Counted from the first letter of the stretch, positions 34,261-43,783 are shown. The stretch is DNA of 47,330 nucleotides from Erythrobacter sp. (GCA_002695185.1 NZOF01000059.1:1-47330); one strand, 5' to 3'. Notes: generated by a model from the sequence alone, not told the origin. Made by a program: numbers and translations.

Positions 34261-34608
34261 ATGACCATTCAGCTTTACGGCATCCCCAATTGCGATACCG
34301 TCAAGAAGGCGCGGCGCTGGCTGGATGCGCAGGGCGTCGAATACGCCTTCCACGATTACAAGAAGGAAGGCGCCGACGCCCAGCGGCTCGCTTCGTGGAG
34401 CGATGCCGCGGGCTGGGAGGTGCTGCTGAACAAGCGCGGCACCACTTACCGCAAGCTGTCCGACGAGGAAAAGGCCGATATCGACCGCGCCAGGGCGATA
34501 GACTTGATGGTGCAACATCCAAGCCTGATCAAACGCCCCGTTGTCGAATATGATGGCGGCATACTGGTCGGGTTCGGGGAAGCGGAATGGGCGCAGGCGC
34601 TGGGATAG
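34261..34608 (+). CDS. ArsC/Spx-family protein (YffB-like)
   Basis: A 115-residue thioredoxin-fold protein. It starts with the family motif YGIPNCDTVKKARRWLD and contains WEVLLNKRGTTYRKL and HPSLIKRPVVE, where the arginine-proline segment marks the ArsC/Spx fold. There is one cysteine in the PNCDT motif rather than the CX2C of redox-active Spx. YffB-type members are not proven arsenate reductases, and no arsenic gene lies nearby, so a reductase role is uncertain. Confidence 0.88.
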   Translation: MTIQLYGIPNCDTVKKARRWLDAQGVEYAFHDYKKEGADAQRLASWSDAAGWEVLLNKRGTTYRKLSDEEKADIDRARAIDLMVQHPSLIKRPVVEYDGGILVGFGEAEWAQALG

Positions 34609-34665
34609 GCGCCGCTGTTCCACTACCTGCCGATCGATATCGCTGCGAAGAAGAAGGTTCTGACT

Positions 34666-35721
34666 ATGCCTGCTGGACTGGCCCGCGTTTTCATCAAGCT
34701 GTCCCTGCCAATGCTGGCGCTGCTCGGCGCGCTTCCGCTCCATGCCGAGGACATGCTGGTGATCGCCCATCGCGGCGCGAGCGGGGAGCGGCCCGAACAT
34801 ACGCTGGCGGCCTATGAACGCGCGATCGACCAGGGGGCGGATTACATCGAACCCGATCTGGTGGTGACCAAGGATCTGGTGCTGGTTTCCCGGCACGAGA
34901 ACGAATTGTCCGACACCACCGATGTCGCCTCACGCGAGGAGTTCGCCGATCGCAAGCGCACCAAGACGATCGACGGGCGCCGGGTATCAGGCTGGTTCGC
35001 CGAAGACTTCACCCTGGCCGAATTGCGCAGCCTGCGGGCGACCGAACGCCTGCCCGGCCTGCGACCTGCCAATGCGCGTTTCGATGGCCTCTATGCCGTG
35101 CCGACCTTCGCCGAGATCGTGCAGCTCGTCCGCGCGAAAGAGGCCGAAACGGGCCGTACCATCGGCCTATATCCCGAACTGAAGCATCCGACCTTCCTGC
35201 TGCAGGAATCGGGCATCGACAGCGTCGATCTGCTGGTCACCGCCCTGCGCGAAGCCGATCTGGACGATGCCGACGATGCGATCTTCGTGCAGAGCTTCGA
35301 AGTTGGCCCGCTGCGGCGGCTGGACCAGCTGATCGATGTGAAGCTGGTGCAACTGGCGGTGGCGGGCGCGGGGCCTGCCGACGAGCCTGCCTATAGCTAC
35401 GAAGACATGCTGGCGCCTGCGGGACTCGCCGAAATTGCGACCTATGCGGATGCGATCGGGGTGGACCTGCGCCTGCTCGCCGGGGCGGACGGCACGCCTA
35501 CGCCGCTGGTCGCCGATGCCCAGGCGGCCGGGCTGAATGTTCATGCCTGGACGGTGCGCAAGGAAAACGCCTTCCTGCCGCCCAGCCTGCGGCGCGGAAG
35601 TGCCGAAAGCGGGCAGGGCGATGTGGCCACATTGGTGGGTATGCTGTCCGATATGGGCGTCGACGGCGTTTTCACCGACGATCCGGCGCTGGTCGTGCAG
35701 GCAATTGCGGGAAAGGAGTGA
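34666..35721 (+). CDS. Exported glycerophosphodiester phosphodiesterase
   Basis: A 351-residue GDPD-domain enzyme that releases glycerol-3-phosphate from deacylated phospholipids. It has a signal peptide (LSLPMLALLGALPLHAED), so it acts in the periplasm like GlpQ. Active-site motifs are IAHRGASGERPEHT, YIEPDLVVTKD and the metal-binding HENELSDTTDV. Later strands carry YPELKHP, FVQSFE and the terminal GVDGVFTDDP. Length fits periplasmic GDPDs. It lies 57 bases after the ArsC-like gene and is followed closely by the nucleoside deaminase gene in the same direction; no functional link is evident. Confidence 0.93.
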   Translation: MPAGLARVFIKLSLPMLALLGALPLHAEDMLVIAHRGASGERPEHTLAAYERAIDQGADYIEPDLVVTKDLVLVSRHENELSDTTDVASREEFADRKRTKTIDGRRVSGWFAEDFTLAELRSLRATERLPGLRPANARFDGLYAVPTFAEIVQLVRAKEAETGRTIGLYPELKHPTFLLQESGIDSVDLLVTALREADLDDADDAIFVQSFEVGPLRRLDQLIDVKLVQLAVAGAGPADEPAYSYEDMLAPAGLAEIATYADAIGVDLRLLAGADGTPTPLVADAQAAGLNVHAWTVRKENAFLPPSLRRGSAESGQGDVATLVGMLSDMGVDGVFTDDPALVVQAIAGKE

Positions 35722-35742
35722 GCCCGCCGCCGTTGGGCAGTC

Positions 35743-36237
35743 ATGATGCATGATGACCAACACTGGATGCAGGCCGCCCGCGACCATGCCGTGGCCGAAA
35801 AGGGCCGCGATCCGGCCAATACGCCGATTGCGGCGATCCTGTTGCTCGATGGCAAGGAAGTGGCACGCGGCGTCAACCGCACCGCCGAATGCTGCGATGC
35901 GACTGCCCATGCCGAAATCGTGACCTTGCGAAACGGGGGCGCGGCGCATGGCGAGATGCGGATCGAGGGTTCGACCCTTTATTCCACGCTTCAGCCCTGC
36001 GGCATGTGCACTTTCGCCAGCATCTGGGCCGGGGTCTCGCGCATCGTTTACGGCGCCGGGCGCGAGGATGTGCACGAGATGTATTTCGAGGACCGCCACC
36101 TCTCCACGCTCGATTACGTGGCGGATGCCTATAAGGACGATCTCGAACTGGTCGGCGGCGTGCTGGCGGATGAATGCGCCGAGCTATACTATCGCCCCGG
36201 CGACGATGTGCCCGAAGAAGATCAGGCCAACGACTAG
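35743..36237 (+). CDS. Zinc-dependent nucleoside deaminase
   Basis: A 164-residue member of the CMP/dCMP deaminase superfamily. The zinc site is complete: HAE in CDATAHAEIVTL supplies the histidine ligand and the catalytic glutamate, and PCGMC in LQPCGMCTFAS supplies the two cysteines. The arrangement resembles bacterial guanine or cytosine-type small deaminases more than TadA, because the substrate segments are different, but the exact base cannot be fixed. The start is an ATGATG pair. The 3' end overlaps the end of ubiG on the opposite strand by four bases. Confidence 0.85.
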   Translation: MMHDDQHWMQAARDHAVAEKGRDPANTPIAAILLLDGKEVARGVNRTAECCDATAHAEIVTLRNGGAAHGEMRIEGSTLYSTLQPCGMCTFASIWAGVSRIVYGAGREDVHEMYFEDRHLSTLDYVADAYKDDLELVGGVLADECAELYYRPGDDVPEEDQAND

Positions 36238-36995
36238 GCTGCGCGGCGCGCGGTAACGATATAGTTCAGCGACAGATCGCCCGACAGGTGCAGGCCCTTC
36301 AGGGGCGAAAAGGCAATGCCGCTGGGCTCGCCCATATCGAGGCCGGCACCGGCAAGAATGTCCGCCAGTTCGTCGGGGGTAACGAAGTCCTCCCAATGGT
36401 GCGTGCCGCGCGGGATCAGGCGGAAGCCTTCGGCCGCGCCGATCATAAGCGTACGCGAGCGGACGGTGCGGTTGGGGGTAGAAAGAACCATCAGCCCACC
36501 GGGCGCCAGACGGGCGGCGAGTTCGCGGGCAAAGGCCTGCTTGTCAGCCACATGCTCGATCACTTCCATCGCGGTGACGAGATCGAAGGTGCCGATGTCC
36601 TGCGCGGCCAGTTCGCCCGCCATGTAGCGGATGTCGAGGCCCGACCGTTCGGCATGGACGGCAGCGGCGGCGGTGTTTTCGGGCGCGGCGTCGACGCCGG
36701 TCACATCGGCGCCCAGCCGAGCCAGCGGCTCGCACAGCAGGCCCGCGCCGCAGCCGACATCGAGCGCGCTTTTGCCGACCAGCGGCTTCACATCGCGAAT
36801 GTCGCCTGCCCAGTGCAGGTCGATCGCTTCGCGCAGGAATTTCAGGCGGACCGGATTGAGCTTGTGGAGCATGGCCGAAGAGCCCTTGGGGTCCCACCAA
36901 TCCTTGGCCAGCCTGCCGAAATGGGCGGCCTCATCGGGGCGGATCGTTTGGCCCGCTGAAGTATTGCTTGGACTGCTCGTGGTTGCATCGCTCAT
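36234..36995 (-). CDS. ubiG: Bifunctional 2-polyprenyl-6-hydroxyphenol methylase/3-demethylubiquinol 3-O-methyltransferase UbiG
   Basis: O-methyltransferase for two steps of ubiquinone synthesis. The 253 residues include AAHFGRLAKDWWDPKGSSAML-type N-terminus (key: FGRLAKDWWDPKG), LNPVRLKFLREAI, the SAM-binding ALDVGCGAGLLCEPLARLG, the AMEVIEHVADK motif and LSTPNRTVRS, all diagnostic for UbiG. Length is standard. It is the third ubiquinone gene in the window but is unlinked to ubiE-ubiB. Divergent from lysC with about 53 bases between starts. Confidence 0.96.
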   Translation of the reverse strand: MSDATTSSPSNTSAGQTIRPDEAAHFGRLAKDWWDPKGSSAMLHKLNPVRLKFLREAIDLHWAGDIRDVKPLVGKSALDVGCGAGLLCEPLARLGADVTGVDAAPENTAAAAVHAERSGLDIRYMAGELAAQDIGTFDLVTAMEVIEHVADKQAFARELAARLAPGGLMVLSTPNRTVRSRTLMIGAAEGFRLIPRGTHHWEDFVTPDELADILAGAGLDMGEPSGIAFSPLKGLHLSGDLSLNYIVTARRAA

Positions 36996-37048
36996 GCACC
37001 GTGGCTAGCAGCCTCCTTCGAACCATTCCAGCACGGAGAATTCCTCGC

Positions 37049-38329
37049 TTGGCCCGTATCGTGATGAAATTCGGCGGCACCTCCATGGCGGGGACGGAAC
37101 GCATTCGGCGTGTGGCCAATATCGTGCGCAAGCAGCAGGCGGGCGGTAACGAGGTTGCCGTGGTGGTCAGCGCGATGGCGGGCGAGACAGATCGCCTGGT
37201 CAATTTCTGCCGCGAGGCGAATGCGCTTTACGATCCCGCCGAATACGATGTTGTCGTGGCAAGCGGCGAACAGGTGACCAGCGGATTGCTGGCGCTGACG
37301 CTGCAATCGGTGGGCTGCAAGGCCCGCAGCTGGCTGGGCTGGCAGCTTCCGGTCCATACCATCGAAGCACATGCCAAGGCGCGGATTTCGGATATCGAGG
37401 CCGATGCGCTGACGGCATCCATGGCGGCGGGCGAGATCGCCGTCATTCCCGGTTTCCAGGGGCTGGGCGATGATGGCCGCCTGACCACGCTGGGGCGCGG
37501 CGGATCGGATACCTCGGCGGTTGCCGTGGCGGCGGCAGTCAAGGCCGATCGCTGCGATATCTATACCGATGTGGACGGCGTTTATACGACTGACCCGCGC
37601 ATCGTGGCCAAGGCCCGCAAGCTGAAGGCGGTCACTTACGAGGAAATGCTCGAACTGGCGAGCGTGGGGGCCAAGGTGCTGCAGACCCGCAGCGTGGGTC
37701 TGGCCATGAAAGAGGGCGTGCGCGTGCAGGTCCTTTCCAGTTTCGTGGGCGACGATGCCGTCCCCGCAGACGAACTTCCGGGCACGATGATCGTATCGGA
37801 AGAAGAAATGCTCGAATTGGTGGAGAAGGGCGAAGTGGAACGCCAGCACGTAACCGGCATCGCGCACGACAAGAACGAAGCCAAGGTCATCCTTACCCGC
37901 GTGCCCGACAAGCCGGGCGCAGTGGCGCATATCTTCGAACCGCTCGCGCAGGCCAGCATCAATGTCGATATGATCATCCAGAACGTCGGCCGCGACAAGG
38001 GCGAGACCGACGTGACCTTCACGGTTCCGCAAACCGACCTCGCCCGCGCCCAAGCCCTGCTCGAGGACAAGCGTGACGATATCGGCTACAACCGCCTGAT
38101 CACCGACAGCAAGATCGCCAAGATCTCCGTCGTTGGCGTGGGCATGAAGAGCCATGCGGGCGTTGCGGCGACGATGTTCAAGTCGCTCGCCGATCGCGGG
38201 ATCAACATTCAGGCGATCACGACGTCCGAAATCAAGGTCAGCGTGATGATCGACGAGGATGAGACCGAGCTTGCGGTGCGTGTCCTCCACACGGCTTATG
38301 GGCTGGATGCGGTGGACGAGGCTGCCTAG
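37049..38329 (+). CDS. lysC: Aspartate kinase
   Basis: Phosphorylates aspartate, the entry to lysine, threonine, methionine and diaminopimelate synthesis. About 426 residues: kinase domain with VMKFGGTSMAG, VVVSAMAGETDRL, ASGEQVTSG, TLGRGGSDTSAVA and DIYTDVDGVYTTDPR, then two ACT domains for feedback control (RVPDKPGAVAHIFEPLA and VGVGMKSHAGVAATMF, ending with ITTSEIKVSV). I choose TTG 37049 because a GGAGAA ribosome site lies 8 bases upstream and the product then begins LARIVMKFGG as in relatives; ATG 37064 is the alternative. A longer frame from 36968 would run into ubiG. Confidence 0.95.
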   Translation: MARIVMKFGGTSMAGTERIRRVANIVRKQQAGGNEVAVVVSAMAGETDRLVNFCREANALYDPAEYDVVVASGEQVTSGLLALTLQSVGCKARSWLGWQLPVHTIEAHAKARISDIEADALTASMAAGEIAVIPGFQGLGDDGRLTTLGRGGSDTSAVAVAAAVKADRCDIYTDVDGVYTTDPRIVAKARKLKAVTYEEMLELASVGAKVLQTRSVGLAMKEGVRVQVLSSFVGDDAVPADELPGTMIVSEEEMLELVEKGEVERQHVTGIAHDKNEAKVILTRVPDKPGAVAHIFEPLAQASINVDMIIQNVGRDKGETDVTFTVPQTDLARAQALLEDKRDDIGYNRLITDSKIAKISVVGVGMKSHAGVAATMFKSLADRGINIQAITTSEIKVSVMIDEDETELAVRVLHTAYGLDAVDEAA

Positions 38330-38436
38330 GCAAACCAACCCTTCTGCTTTTGTAGAGGGCTTGCTTCGTTGAAACCTGTTGGCATGCGGGCTGCCGTCTG
38401 CAATCGCTTGCAGGGTCTGGGAGGAGAAAACTGTCC

Positions 38437-39609
38437 ATGAGCCATACCGCACGCATTCTTCTATTGGGTTCAGGCGAGCTGGGGCGTGAATTCGTCATTT
38501 CGGCCAAGCGGCTGGGGGCCTGGGTGGTTGCCTGCGATGCGTATGACCACGCGCCTGCCATGCAATTGGCGGATGCGCGCGAAGTCTTCTCCATGCTCGA
38601 TGGCGAAAAGCTGCGCGCCGCGGTCGAAAAGCATCGGCCAGATTATATCGTGCCGGAAGTCGAGGCGATCCGCACCTCGGTCCTGATGGAGCTGGAGGAC
38701 GAGGGCTTTACCGTGGTGCCTTCGGCCCGCGCGGCGCAGCTGACGATGAACCGCGATGCCATACGCGATCTGGCGGCCCACGATCTGGGTCTCGTCACTT
38801 CGAAATATCGCTACGCCAAAAATCTCGAAGAAGTGCAGGCGGCTGCGGCGCACACCGGGTTTCCCTGCGTTATCAAGCCAGTCATGTCCTCGTCCGGCAA
38901 GGGCCAGAGTACGGTCCGTGACGAAGCCAGGCTGGAAGAAGCGTGGGATTACGCCTGCGCCAATATGCGCGGGGATCGCCAGCGAGTGATCGTCGAACAA
39001 TTCGTCGATTTCGATTACGAGATCACTCTGCTGACGGTGCGCCATTCTGCCGGGGTCACCTTCTGTCCGCCGATCGGTCACCGGCAGGAACGGGGCGACT
39101 ATCAGGAAAGCTGGCAGCCGATCGCGATGTCGGACGCAGCCATTTCGAAGGCTCAGCAGATGGCGCAAAAGGTGGTCGACGATCTCGGCGGCCATGGGCT
39201 TTTCGGCGTGGAGTTCTTCGTGAAGGGGGACGAGGTCATCTTCTCCGAGCTTTCACCGCGGCCGCACGATACCGGCATGGTGACGCTGATCAGCCAGAAC
39301 CTGACCGAATTCGATCTGCATGCCCGCGCAATCATGGGTCTGCCCATTCCGGCGGACCTGCGTGCACGTCCATCCGCCAGCGCCGTCATTCTGGCGGAAC
39401 GGGACAGCGATACTCTCGCCTATTCCGGACTGGCCGAAGCACTGACAGAGCCGGGCACGGATTTGCGGATTTTTGCCAAGCCGGACAGCCGCCCCTATCG
39501 CCGCATGGGTGTCGCCCTCGCATCGGCAGGCACTGTCGACGAGGCACGCGGCAAGGCCCGCAACGCGGCGCACAAGGTTCTCATCACTTACGACGATCAG
39601 CCGAAGTAA
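38437..39609 (+). CDS. purT: Formate-dependent phosphoribosylglycinamide formyltransferase PurT
   Basis: ATP-grasp enzyme that makes formyl-GAR from GAR, ATP and formate in purine synthesis. The 390 residues contain ILLLGSGELGREF, the substrate-binding PEVEAIRT, VMSSSGKGQS (phosphate-binding loop), GVEFFVKGDEVIFSELSPRPHDTGMVT and the PSASAVIL/RRMGVALA tail. A strong GGAGGAG ribosome site precedes the ATG. PurT needs free formate, which PurU (42929) releases. The last 13 bases overlap the SLC13 gene, which converges from the other strand. Confidence 0.96.
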   Translation: MSHTARILLLGSGELGREFVISAKRLGAWVVACDAYDHAPAMQLADAREVFSMLDGEKLRAAVEKHRPDYIVPEVEAIRTSVLMELEDEGFTVVPSARAAQLTMNRDAIRDLAAHDLGLVTSKYRYAKNLEEVQAAAAHTGFPCVIKPVMSSSGKGQSTVRDEARLEEAWDYACANMRGDRQRVIVEQFVDFDYEITLLTVRHSAGVTFCPPIGHRQERGDYQESWQPIAMSDAAISKAQQMAQKVVDDLGGHGLFGVEFFVKGDEVIFSELSPRPHDTGMVTLISQNLTEFDLHARAIMGLPIPADLRARPSASAVILAERDSDTLAYSGLAEALTEPGTDLRIFAKPDSRPYRRMGVALASAGTVDEARGKARNAAHKVLITYDDQPK

Positions 39610-41411
39610 GTATCGATCGCAATGCAGGTGGCGATGCCGACGATGATATTCATCGGCACGCCGATCTTGAGGAAATCCGCGAACCGGTAATTGGCCGCGC
39701 CATAGACCAGCGTGTTGGTCTGATAGCCGATCGGGGTGGCGAAGCTGGCGCTTGCCCCGAACATCACCGCCACCACCATCTCGCGCGGATCGGCCCCGGT
39801 GACTTGGGCAAGGCCAATGGCGATCGGCGTCAGGATAACGGCCACCGCATTGTTGGTGACGCTCTCAGTGAGGACGCTGGAGAGGGCATAGACCGCCAGC
39901 AGCATCATCAGCGGGCTGGCGGTAGAGAAGAAGGGCTGAGCCCAGCCGACGATCAGTTGGACCGTGCCCGCATTTTCGAGGCCGATGCCGAAGGCCAGCA
40001 TGCCGAAGATGAGCACCAGCGTATTGCCATCGATCGCGCTCCACGCTTCTTCGGGTTCTAGGCATCGGGTCAGCAGAACAAACCCGGCGCCCAACAGGGC
40101 GAGTGCCTGGATCGGCAGGTCGAAAATAGCCGCGAGGACGACCACGCCGACCAGCGTGCCTATCGCAATCGGCGCTCGCTTGCGGCGAAAGGCCCGCGTC
40201 GGCGTCTCGCTCACGGTGCCCAGACCGACATTGCCGCTGAGCGCCTGCGCTGCGTCCGTGCCACCGGCGATCAGCAGCCGGTCGCCTGCGCGCACGCGCA
40301 CCTCAGCCAGTTCAGGGCCGGCAATATGACGCGGGCGGGACAAGCCCAGTACGCGAACTCTCAGCTTGGAGAGCATGGGAATGTCCGCCAGCCGCCGCCC
40401 GATGATCGGATGAGACGAGGAGACCACCGCCTCCACCAGCGCAAGATCGCGCGGACGGTCCGGCCCAGCCGTGGACACGCCGCCGCCCACGCCCGTGAGG
40501 CCCGTGCGGAAATCATAGGCTTCGGCCATCGAGGCAAGCTCGGCCGGGCTGGCCGTGACCACCAGCTGATCACCGGCAGCCAGTTCGTGTTTGAAGATAT
40601 CGTTTCGGGCAATCGTGCCGCCGCGCTTTACGCCGATGATCTTGACGCCGGGCCGCCTGGAAAGGGGGATGCGACCCAGCTTCTCGCCGATGAGCGCGCT
40701 ACCCTGCATGACTACCAAGTGGGAAAGATAGATGTCGCTCTCGGTCTCGTCCTCGTCCAGCGCGCGGGGAGGGCGGTCGGGCAAAAGTTTGGACCCGAAC
40801 AGCGTCAGGAAAAGCGCGCCCGTGACAGCCGCCGCCAGACCGACCGTGGTAATCTCGAACATGCCGAAGGGTTCGAGACCCTGATCGCGGGCCACCCCGT
40901 CAACCAGCAGGTTCGTCGATGTTCCGATCAGGGTAAGCGTGCCGCCCAGGATGGTGAGGTATGACAGCGGGATCAGCAACCGCGTGGCCGCCACGCCAAG
41001 CGCCTTGGACAGCCGTTTGACGATCGGAATCATCACCAGCACGACGGGCGTGTTGTTCATAAAGGCCGATGCCGCCAGCGTACCAAAGCCGATCTCGGCA
41101 ACAGCACGGCGGGGCCTGCGGCGGGTACGGCGGATGATCCAGCCGGAAATTTCTTCCAGCGTGCCGGTTCTCAGCAGCGCGCCCGACAGCACGAACATGG
41201 CGGCAATGGTGATAGGCGCGGAATTGGAGAACACGCCCAGAAGCTCGTCCGTCGACAGGAAGCCGAGCAGGAACATCGTCAACCCGCCGGTGACAGCCAG
41301 AACCACTGGCGGCAGGCGTTCGAGAACGAAACCGATGAACAGGATAACGAGAAGCGCCAACCCGATGTGGGGGTTATATGCGGCGAGCGAATCGGGCAGC
41401 GATGCTGGCAT
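39597..41411 (-). CDS. SLC13-family permease with two RCK/TrkA-C domains
   Basis: A 604-residue inner-membrane anion or dicarboxylate transporter. About ten to eleven helices are split in two halves. Each half carries an Asn-Asn motif (AFMNNTPVVLVMIP in the first, VTNNAVAVILTPIAIG in the second), and the first has LIGTSTNLLVDG, typical of the DASS/ArsB superfamily. Between the halves, residues about 220-390, are two TrkA-C-like domains (IPLSRRPGVKIIGVKRGG...AGDQLVVTASP, and IPMLSKLRVRVLGLSRP...AGDRLLIAGG) that may bind a regulatory ligand. The substrate, for example sulfate or a dicarboxylate, cannot be determined. It is divergent from the nitronate monooxygenase-like gene. Confidence 0.88.
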   Translation of the reverse strand: MPASLPDSLAAYNPHIGLALLVILFIGFVLERLPPVVLAVTGGLTMFLLGFLSTDELLGVFSNSAPITIAAMFVLSGALLRTGTLEEISGWIIRRTRRRPRRAVAEIGFGTLAASAFMNNTPVVLVMIPIVKRLSKALGVAATRLLIPLSYLTILGGTLTLIGTSTNLLVDGVARDQGLEPFGMFEITTVGLAAAVTGALFLTLFGSKLLPDRPPRALDEDETESDIYLSHLVVMQGSALIGEKLGRIPLSRRPGVKIIGVKRGGTIARNDIFKHELAAGDQLVVTASPAELASMAEAYDFRTGLTGVGGGVSTAGPDRPRDLALVEAVVSSSHPIIGRRLADIPMLSKLRVRVLGLSRPRHIAGPELAEVRVRAGDRLLIAGGTDAAQALSGNVGLGTVSETPTRAFRRKRAPIAIGTLVGVVVLAAIFDLPIQALALLGAGFVLLTRCLEPEEAWSAIDGNTLVLIFGMLAFGIGLENAGTVQLIVGWAQPFFSTASPLMMLLAVYALSSVLTESVTNNAVAVILTPIAIGLAQVTGADPREMVVAVMFGASASFATPIGYQTNTLVYGAANYRFADFLKIGVPMNIIVGIATCIAIDTYFG

Positions 41412-41515
41412 TTGCGGCGACAGCTATCTGAAAAACCTGGCTTGCATAGATAAATTCAGTTTCGCACAAGATCGTGCCGCTTGCGGTGGGGCGCACTGAG
41501 AGATACCCGCTGATC

Positions 41516-42532
41516 ATGAACGATTTTTCCAAGACCGACCGCCTCATGCAGCGCGGCGCCATTTTCCTGGGTTCCCAATACGCCATCATGTGCGGCGCCA
41601 TGAGCTGGGTGTCCGAACGCAATCTGGTTTCCGCAATATCGAACGCCGGTGGCTTCGGGGTGATCGCCTGCGGCGCTATGACGCCAGAACTGCTGGAGGC
41701 CGAGATTGCCGCAACGCAGGCGCTGACGGACAAGCCCTTCGGCGTGAACCTCATCACCATGCACCCGCAGCTTTTCGACCTGATCGAGGTCTGCGACAAG
41801 GCTGGCGTGAGCCATCTAGTGCTGGCTGGCGGTATCCCGCCCAAGGGCAGCGTCGAAGCGATCAAGGGCGGACAGAATCCGGCCAAGGTCATCTGCTTCG
41901 CGCCGACTCTCGCGCTCGCCAAGAAGCTGCTGCGTTCGGGCGCCGATGCGCTGGTGATCGAAGGCATGGAAGCCGGTGGCCATATCGGCCCCGTATCCAC
42001 CAGCGTGCTGGCGCAGGAAATGCTGCCCGAGCTGAGCGAAGAGCACATCATCTTCGTCGCCGGCGGCATTGGCCGCGGGAATGCGATGGCTGGCTATCTG
42101 GAGATGGGTGCTGCCGGCGTGCAGCTGGGCACACGCTTCGCCTGCGCGAAGGAAAGCATTGCGCATGAGAACTTCAAGAAGGCCTTTTTCCGAGCCAATG
42201 CCCGCGATGCGGTTGCCAGCGTGCAGGTAGATGCCCGCCTTCCGGTCATCCCGGTCCGTGCCTTGAAGAACAAGGGCACCGAAGAGTTCACCCAAAAGCA
42301 GAGGGAAGTTGCCGGAGTACTCGATCGCAACGAAATCGCGATGGAAGAGGCGCAGCTGCAGATCGAACATTACTGGGCAGGCGCGCTGCGCCGTGCAGTC
42401 ATCGATGGCGATGTCGAAAACGGCAGCCTGATGGCAGGCCAGTCCGTTGGCATGCTGAAAGAGGAAGAGCCCGTGGCAGATATCATCATCAAGCTCATGA
42501 CCCAGAGCGAGGACGCCCTTACGCGCCGCTGA
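41516..42532 (+). CDS. Nitronate monooxygenase / FabK-like FMN flavoprotein
   Basis: A 338-residue TIM-barrel flavoprotein. FMN-binding motifs include GAMSWVSERNLVSAISNAGGFGVIACG near the N-terminus (key: SNAGGFGVI), the GMEAGGHIG loop, and VAGGIGRGNAMAGYLEMGAAGVQLGTRF. Family members oxidise alkyl nitronates or reduce enoyl-ACP (FabK); the two cannot be told apart here. The ATG at 41516 starts MNDFSKTDRLM; an in-frame start at 41474 is less likely. A small protein gene starts one base after the stop, so the two are co-transcribed. Confidence 0.88.
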   Translation: MNDFSKTDRLMQRGAIFLGSQYAIMCGAMSWVSERNLVSAISNAGGFGVIACGAMTPELLEAEIAATQALTDKPFGVNLITMHPQLFDLIEVCDKAGVSHLVLAGGIPPKGSVEAIKGGQNPAKVICFAPTLALAKKLLRSGADALVIEGMEAGGHIGPVSTSVLAQEMLPELSEEHIIFVAGGIGRGNAMAGYLEMGAAGVQLGTRFACAKESIAHENFKKAFFRANARDAVASVQVDARLPVIPVRALKNKGTEEFTQKQREVAGVLDRNEIAMEEAQLQIEHYWAGALRRAVIDGDVENGSLMAGQSVGMLKEEEPVADIIIKLMTQSEDALTRR

Positions 42533-42533
42533 A

Positions 42534-42857
42534 ATGATCCACCGCCTCGATCTCGATGTCGCGATTTACCGCAACCGGGTGCAACTGACGCATCGCCCGA
42601 CCGAGACCTTCGTGGACCAGCGGGCGGAATTTGCCTTCTCGACCGATGAATCGCTGGTCGGGCATGCGCGCTATCTCGAGGACACGCTGGTGCGAGCTAT
42701 GCGCCAGATTGTATCGACCGGGGGATTCTCGCTCCGCGATCCGATCGCCCATGTGGTGCGCTGCGATGGTGAGCTTGGTGCGCAGGAACGCGAAGCAATC
42801 GAAAGCGCCTTGCGCGAAACCGGCATAAGGAATGTCGTTTTCGAACTGGAAGAGTGA
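42534..42857 (+). CDS. Conserved-looking small hypothetical protein
   Basis: A 107-residue soluble protein without signal or membrane helix. It alternates strand (LDLDVAIYRNRVQLTH), a loop, and two helices (VGHARYLEDTLVRAMRQIV; GAQEREAIESALRETG), ending in strand NVVFELEE. The start is one base past the nitronate monooxygenase-like stop, without its own strong ribosome site, so translation is probably coupled. I recognise no family. It might assist its flavoprotein neighbour, but only position suggests that. Confidence 0.7.
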   Translation: MIHRLDLDVAIYRNRVQLTHRPTETFVDQRAEFAFSTDESLVGHARYLEDTLVRAMRQIVSTGGFSLRDPIAHVVRCDGELGAQEREAIESALRETGIRNVVFELEE

Positions 42858-42928
42858 CAATCCCAAATTTGCACGCGCCAAGGGCTTCGCGCTTGCCAGG
42901 TAGTGCGCCGCCTACGCATTAGGGTTTG

Positions 42929-43783
42929 ATGCAAGAACCTCTTGTCCTCAGCCTTTCCTGCGCCGACCAGCCGGGCATTACCGCACGCGTCACGTCCTTC
43001 CTGTTCGAGCGGGGGGCAAACATACTCGAGGCGCAGCAGTTCAACGACCGCGCGTCCGACGCCTTCTTCATGCGGGTCGAATTCGATCCCGGAGAGGCAA
43101 ACCGGGAGAAGTTGCGCGAAGACTTCGGTCCGATCGCCGCAGATATGGCGATGGAGTGGAAGCTCGCCCTGCGCGACAGGCCCCGCCGTGTCCTGATCAT
43201 GGTGAGCAAGTTCGATCATTGCCTGGCCGACCTGCTCTATCGCTGGCGCATCGGCGATCTGCTCATGGACCCCGTAGCCATCATTTCGAACCATCCGCGC
43301 GATGCAATCGAACATACTCCCCTTGGCGACATTCCCTTCCATCACCTTCCGGTGACTGCAGCAACTAAGCAGAGTCAGGAAAGCAAGGTCCGGGATCTGG
43401 CGGATCAGTACGGGGCCGAACTCGTCATCCTGGCGCGGTACATGCAGATATTGTCGGACGAGCAGGCCGAGCATTTCGCCGGACGCTGCATCAATATTCA
43501 TCATTCCTTCCTGCCCGGCTTCAAGGGCGCGAAGCCGTATCACCAGGCATACCAGCGCGGCGTGAAGATGATCGGGGCCAGCGCGCATTACGTCACCGCC
43601 GACCTAGACGAAGGGCCGATCATCCACCAAGCGGCCGAACCGATCACCCATGCTGACGGCCCCGAAGAGCTGGTGCGCAAGGGGCGCGATATCGAAAGCA
43701 GAGTGCTTGCCGAAGCAGTGCGTCTTCATCTTGAAGAACGCGTGCTGCTGAACGGACAGCGCACCGTGGTGTTTGGTGGCTGA
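42929..43783 (+). CDS. purU: Formyltetrahydrofolate deformylase PurU
   Basis: Hydrolyses 10-formyltetrahydrofolate to tetrahydrofolate and formate; the formate feeds PurT. The 284 residues have an N-terminal ACT domain ([22 protein letters not shown]) and a formyltransferase-fold catalytic domain with [16 protein letters not shown], the catalytic [17 protein letters not shown] and [15 protein letters not shown]. The start is TTG-ATG at 42926-42931; the ATG at 42929 is preferred. A 7-base inverted repeat (GCTTGCG 43789-43795, CGCAAGC 43819-43825) follows the stop but has no U-tract. Confidence 0.96.
   Translation: MQEPLVLSLSCADQPGITARVTSFLFERGANILEAQQFNDRASDAFFMRVEFDPGEANREKLREDFGPIAADMAMEWKLALRDRPRRVLIMVSKFDHCLADLLYRWRIGDLLMDPVAIISNHPRDAIEHTPLGDIPFHHLPVTAATKQSQESKVRDLADQYGAELVILARYMQILSDEQAEHFAGRCINIHHSFLPGFKGAKPYHQAYQRGVKMIGASAHYVTADLDEGPIIHQAAEPITHADGPEELVRKGRDIESRVLAEAVRLHLEERVLLNGQRTVVFGG

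Noticed and set aside
34261..34608. Annotation of the ArsC-like gene as an arsenic-resistance arsenate reductase
   Set aside because: It matches the YffB branch, and there is no arsenite pump, ArsR or other arsenic gene nearby.
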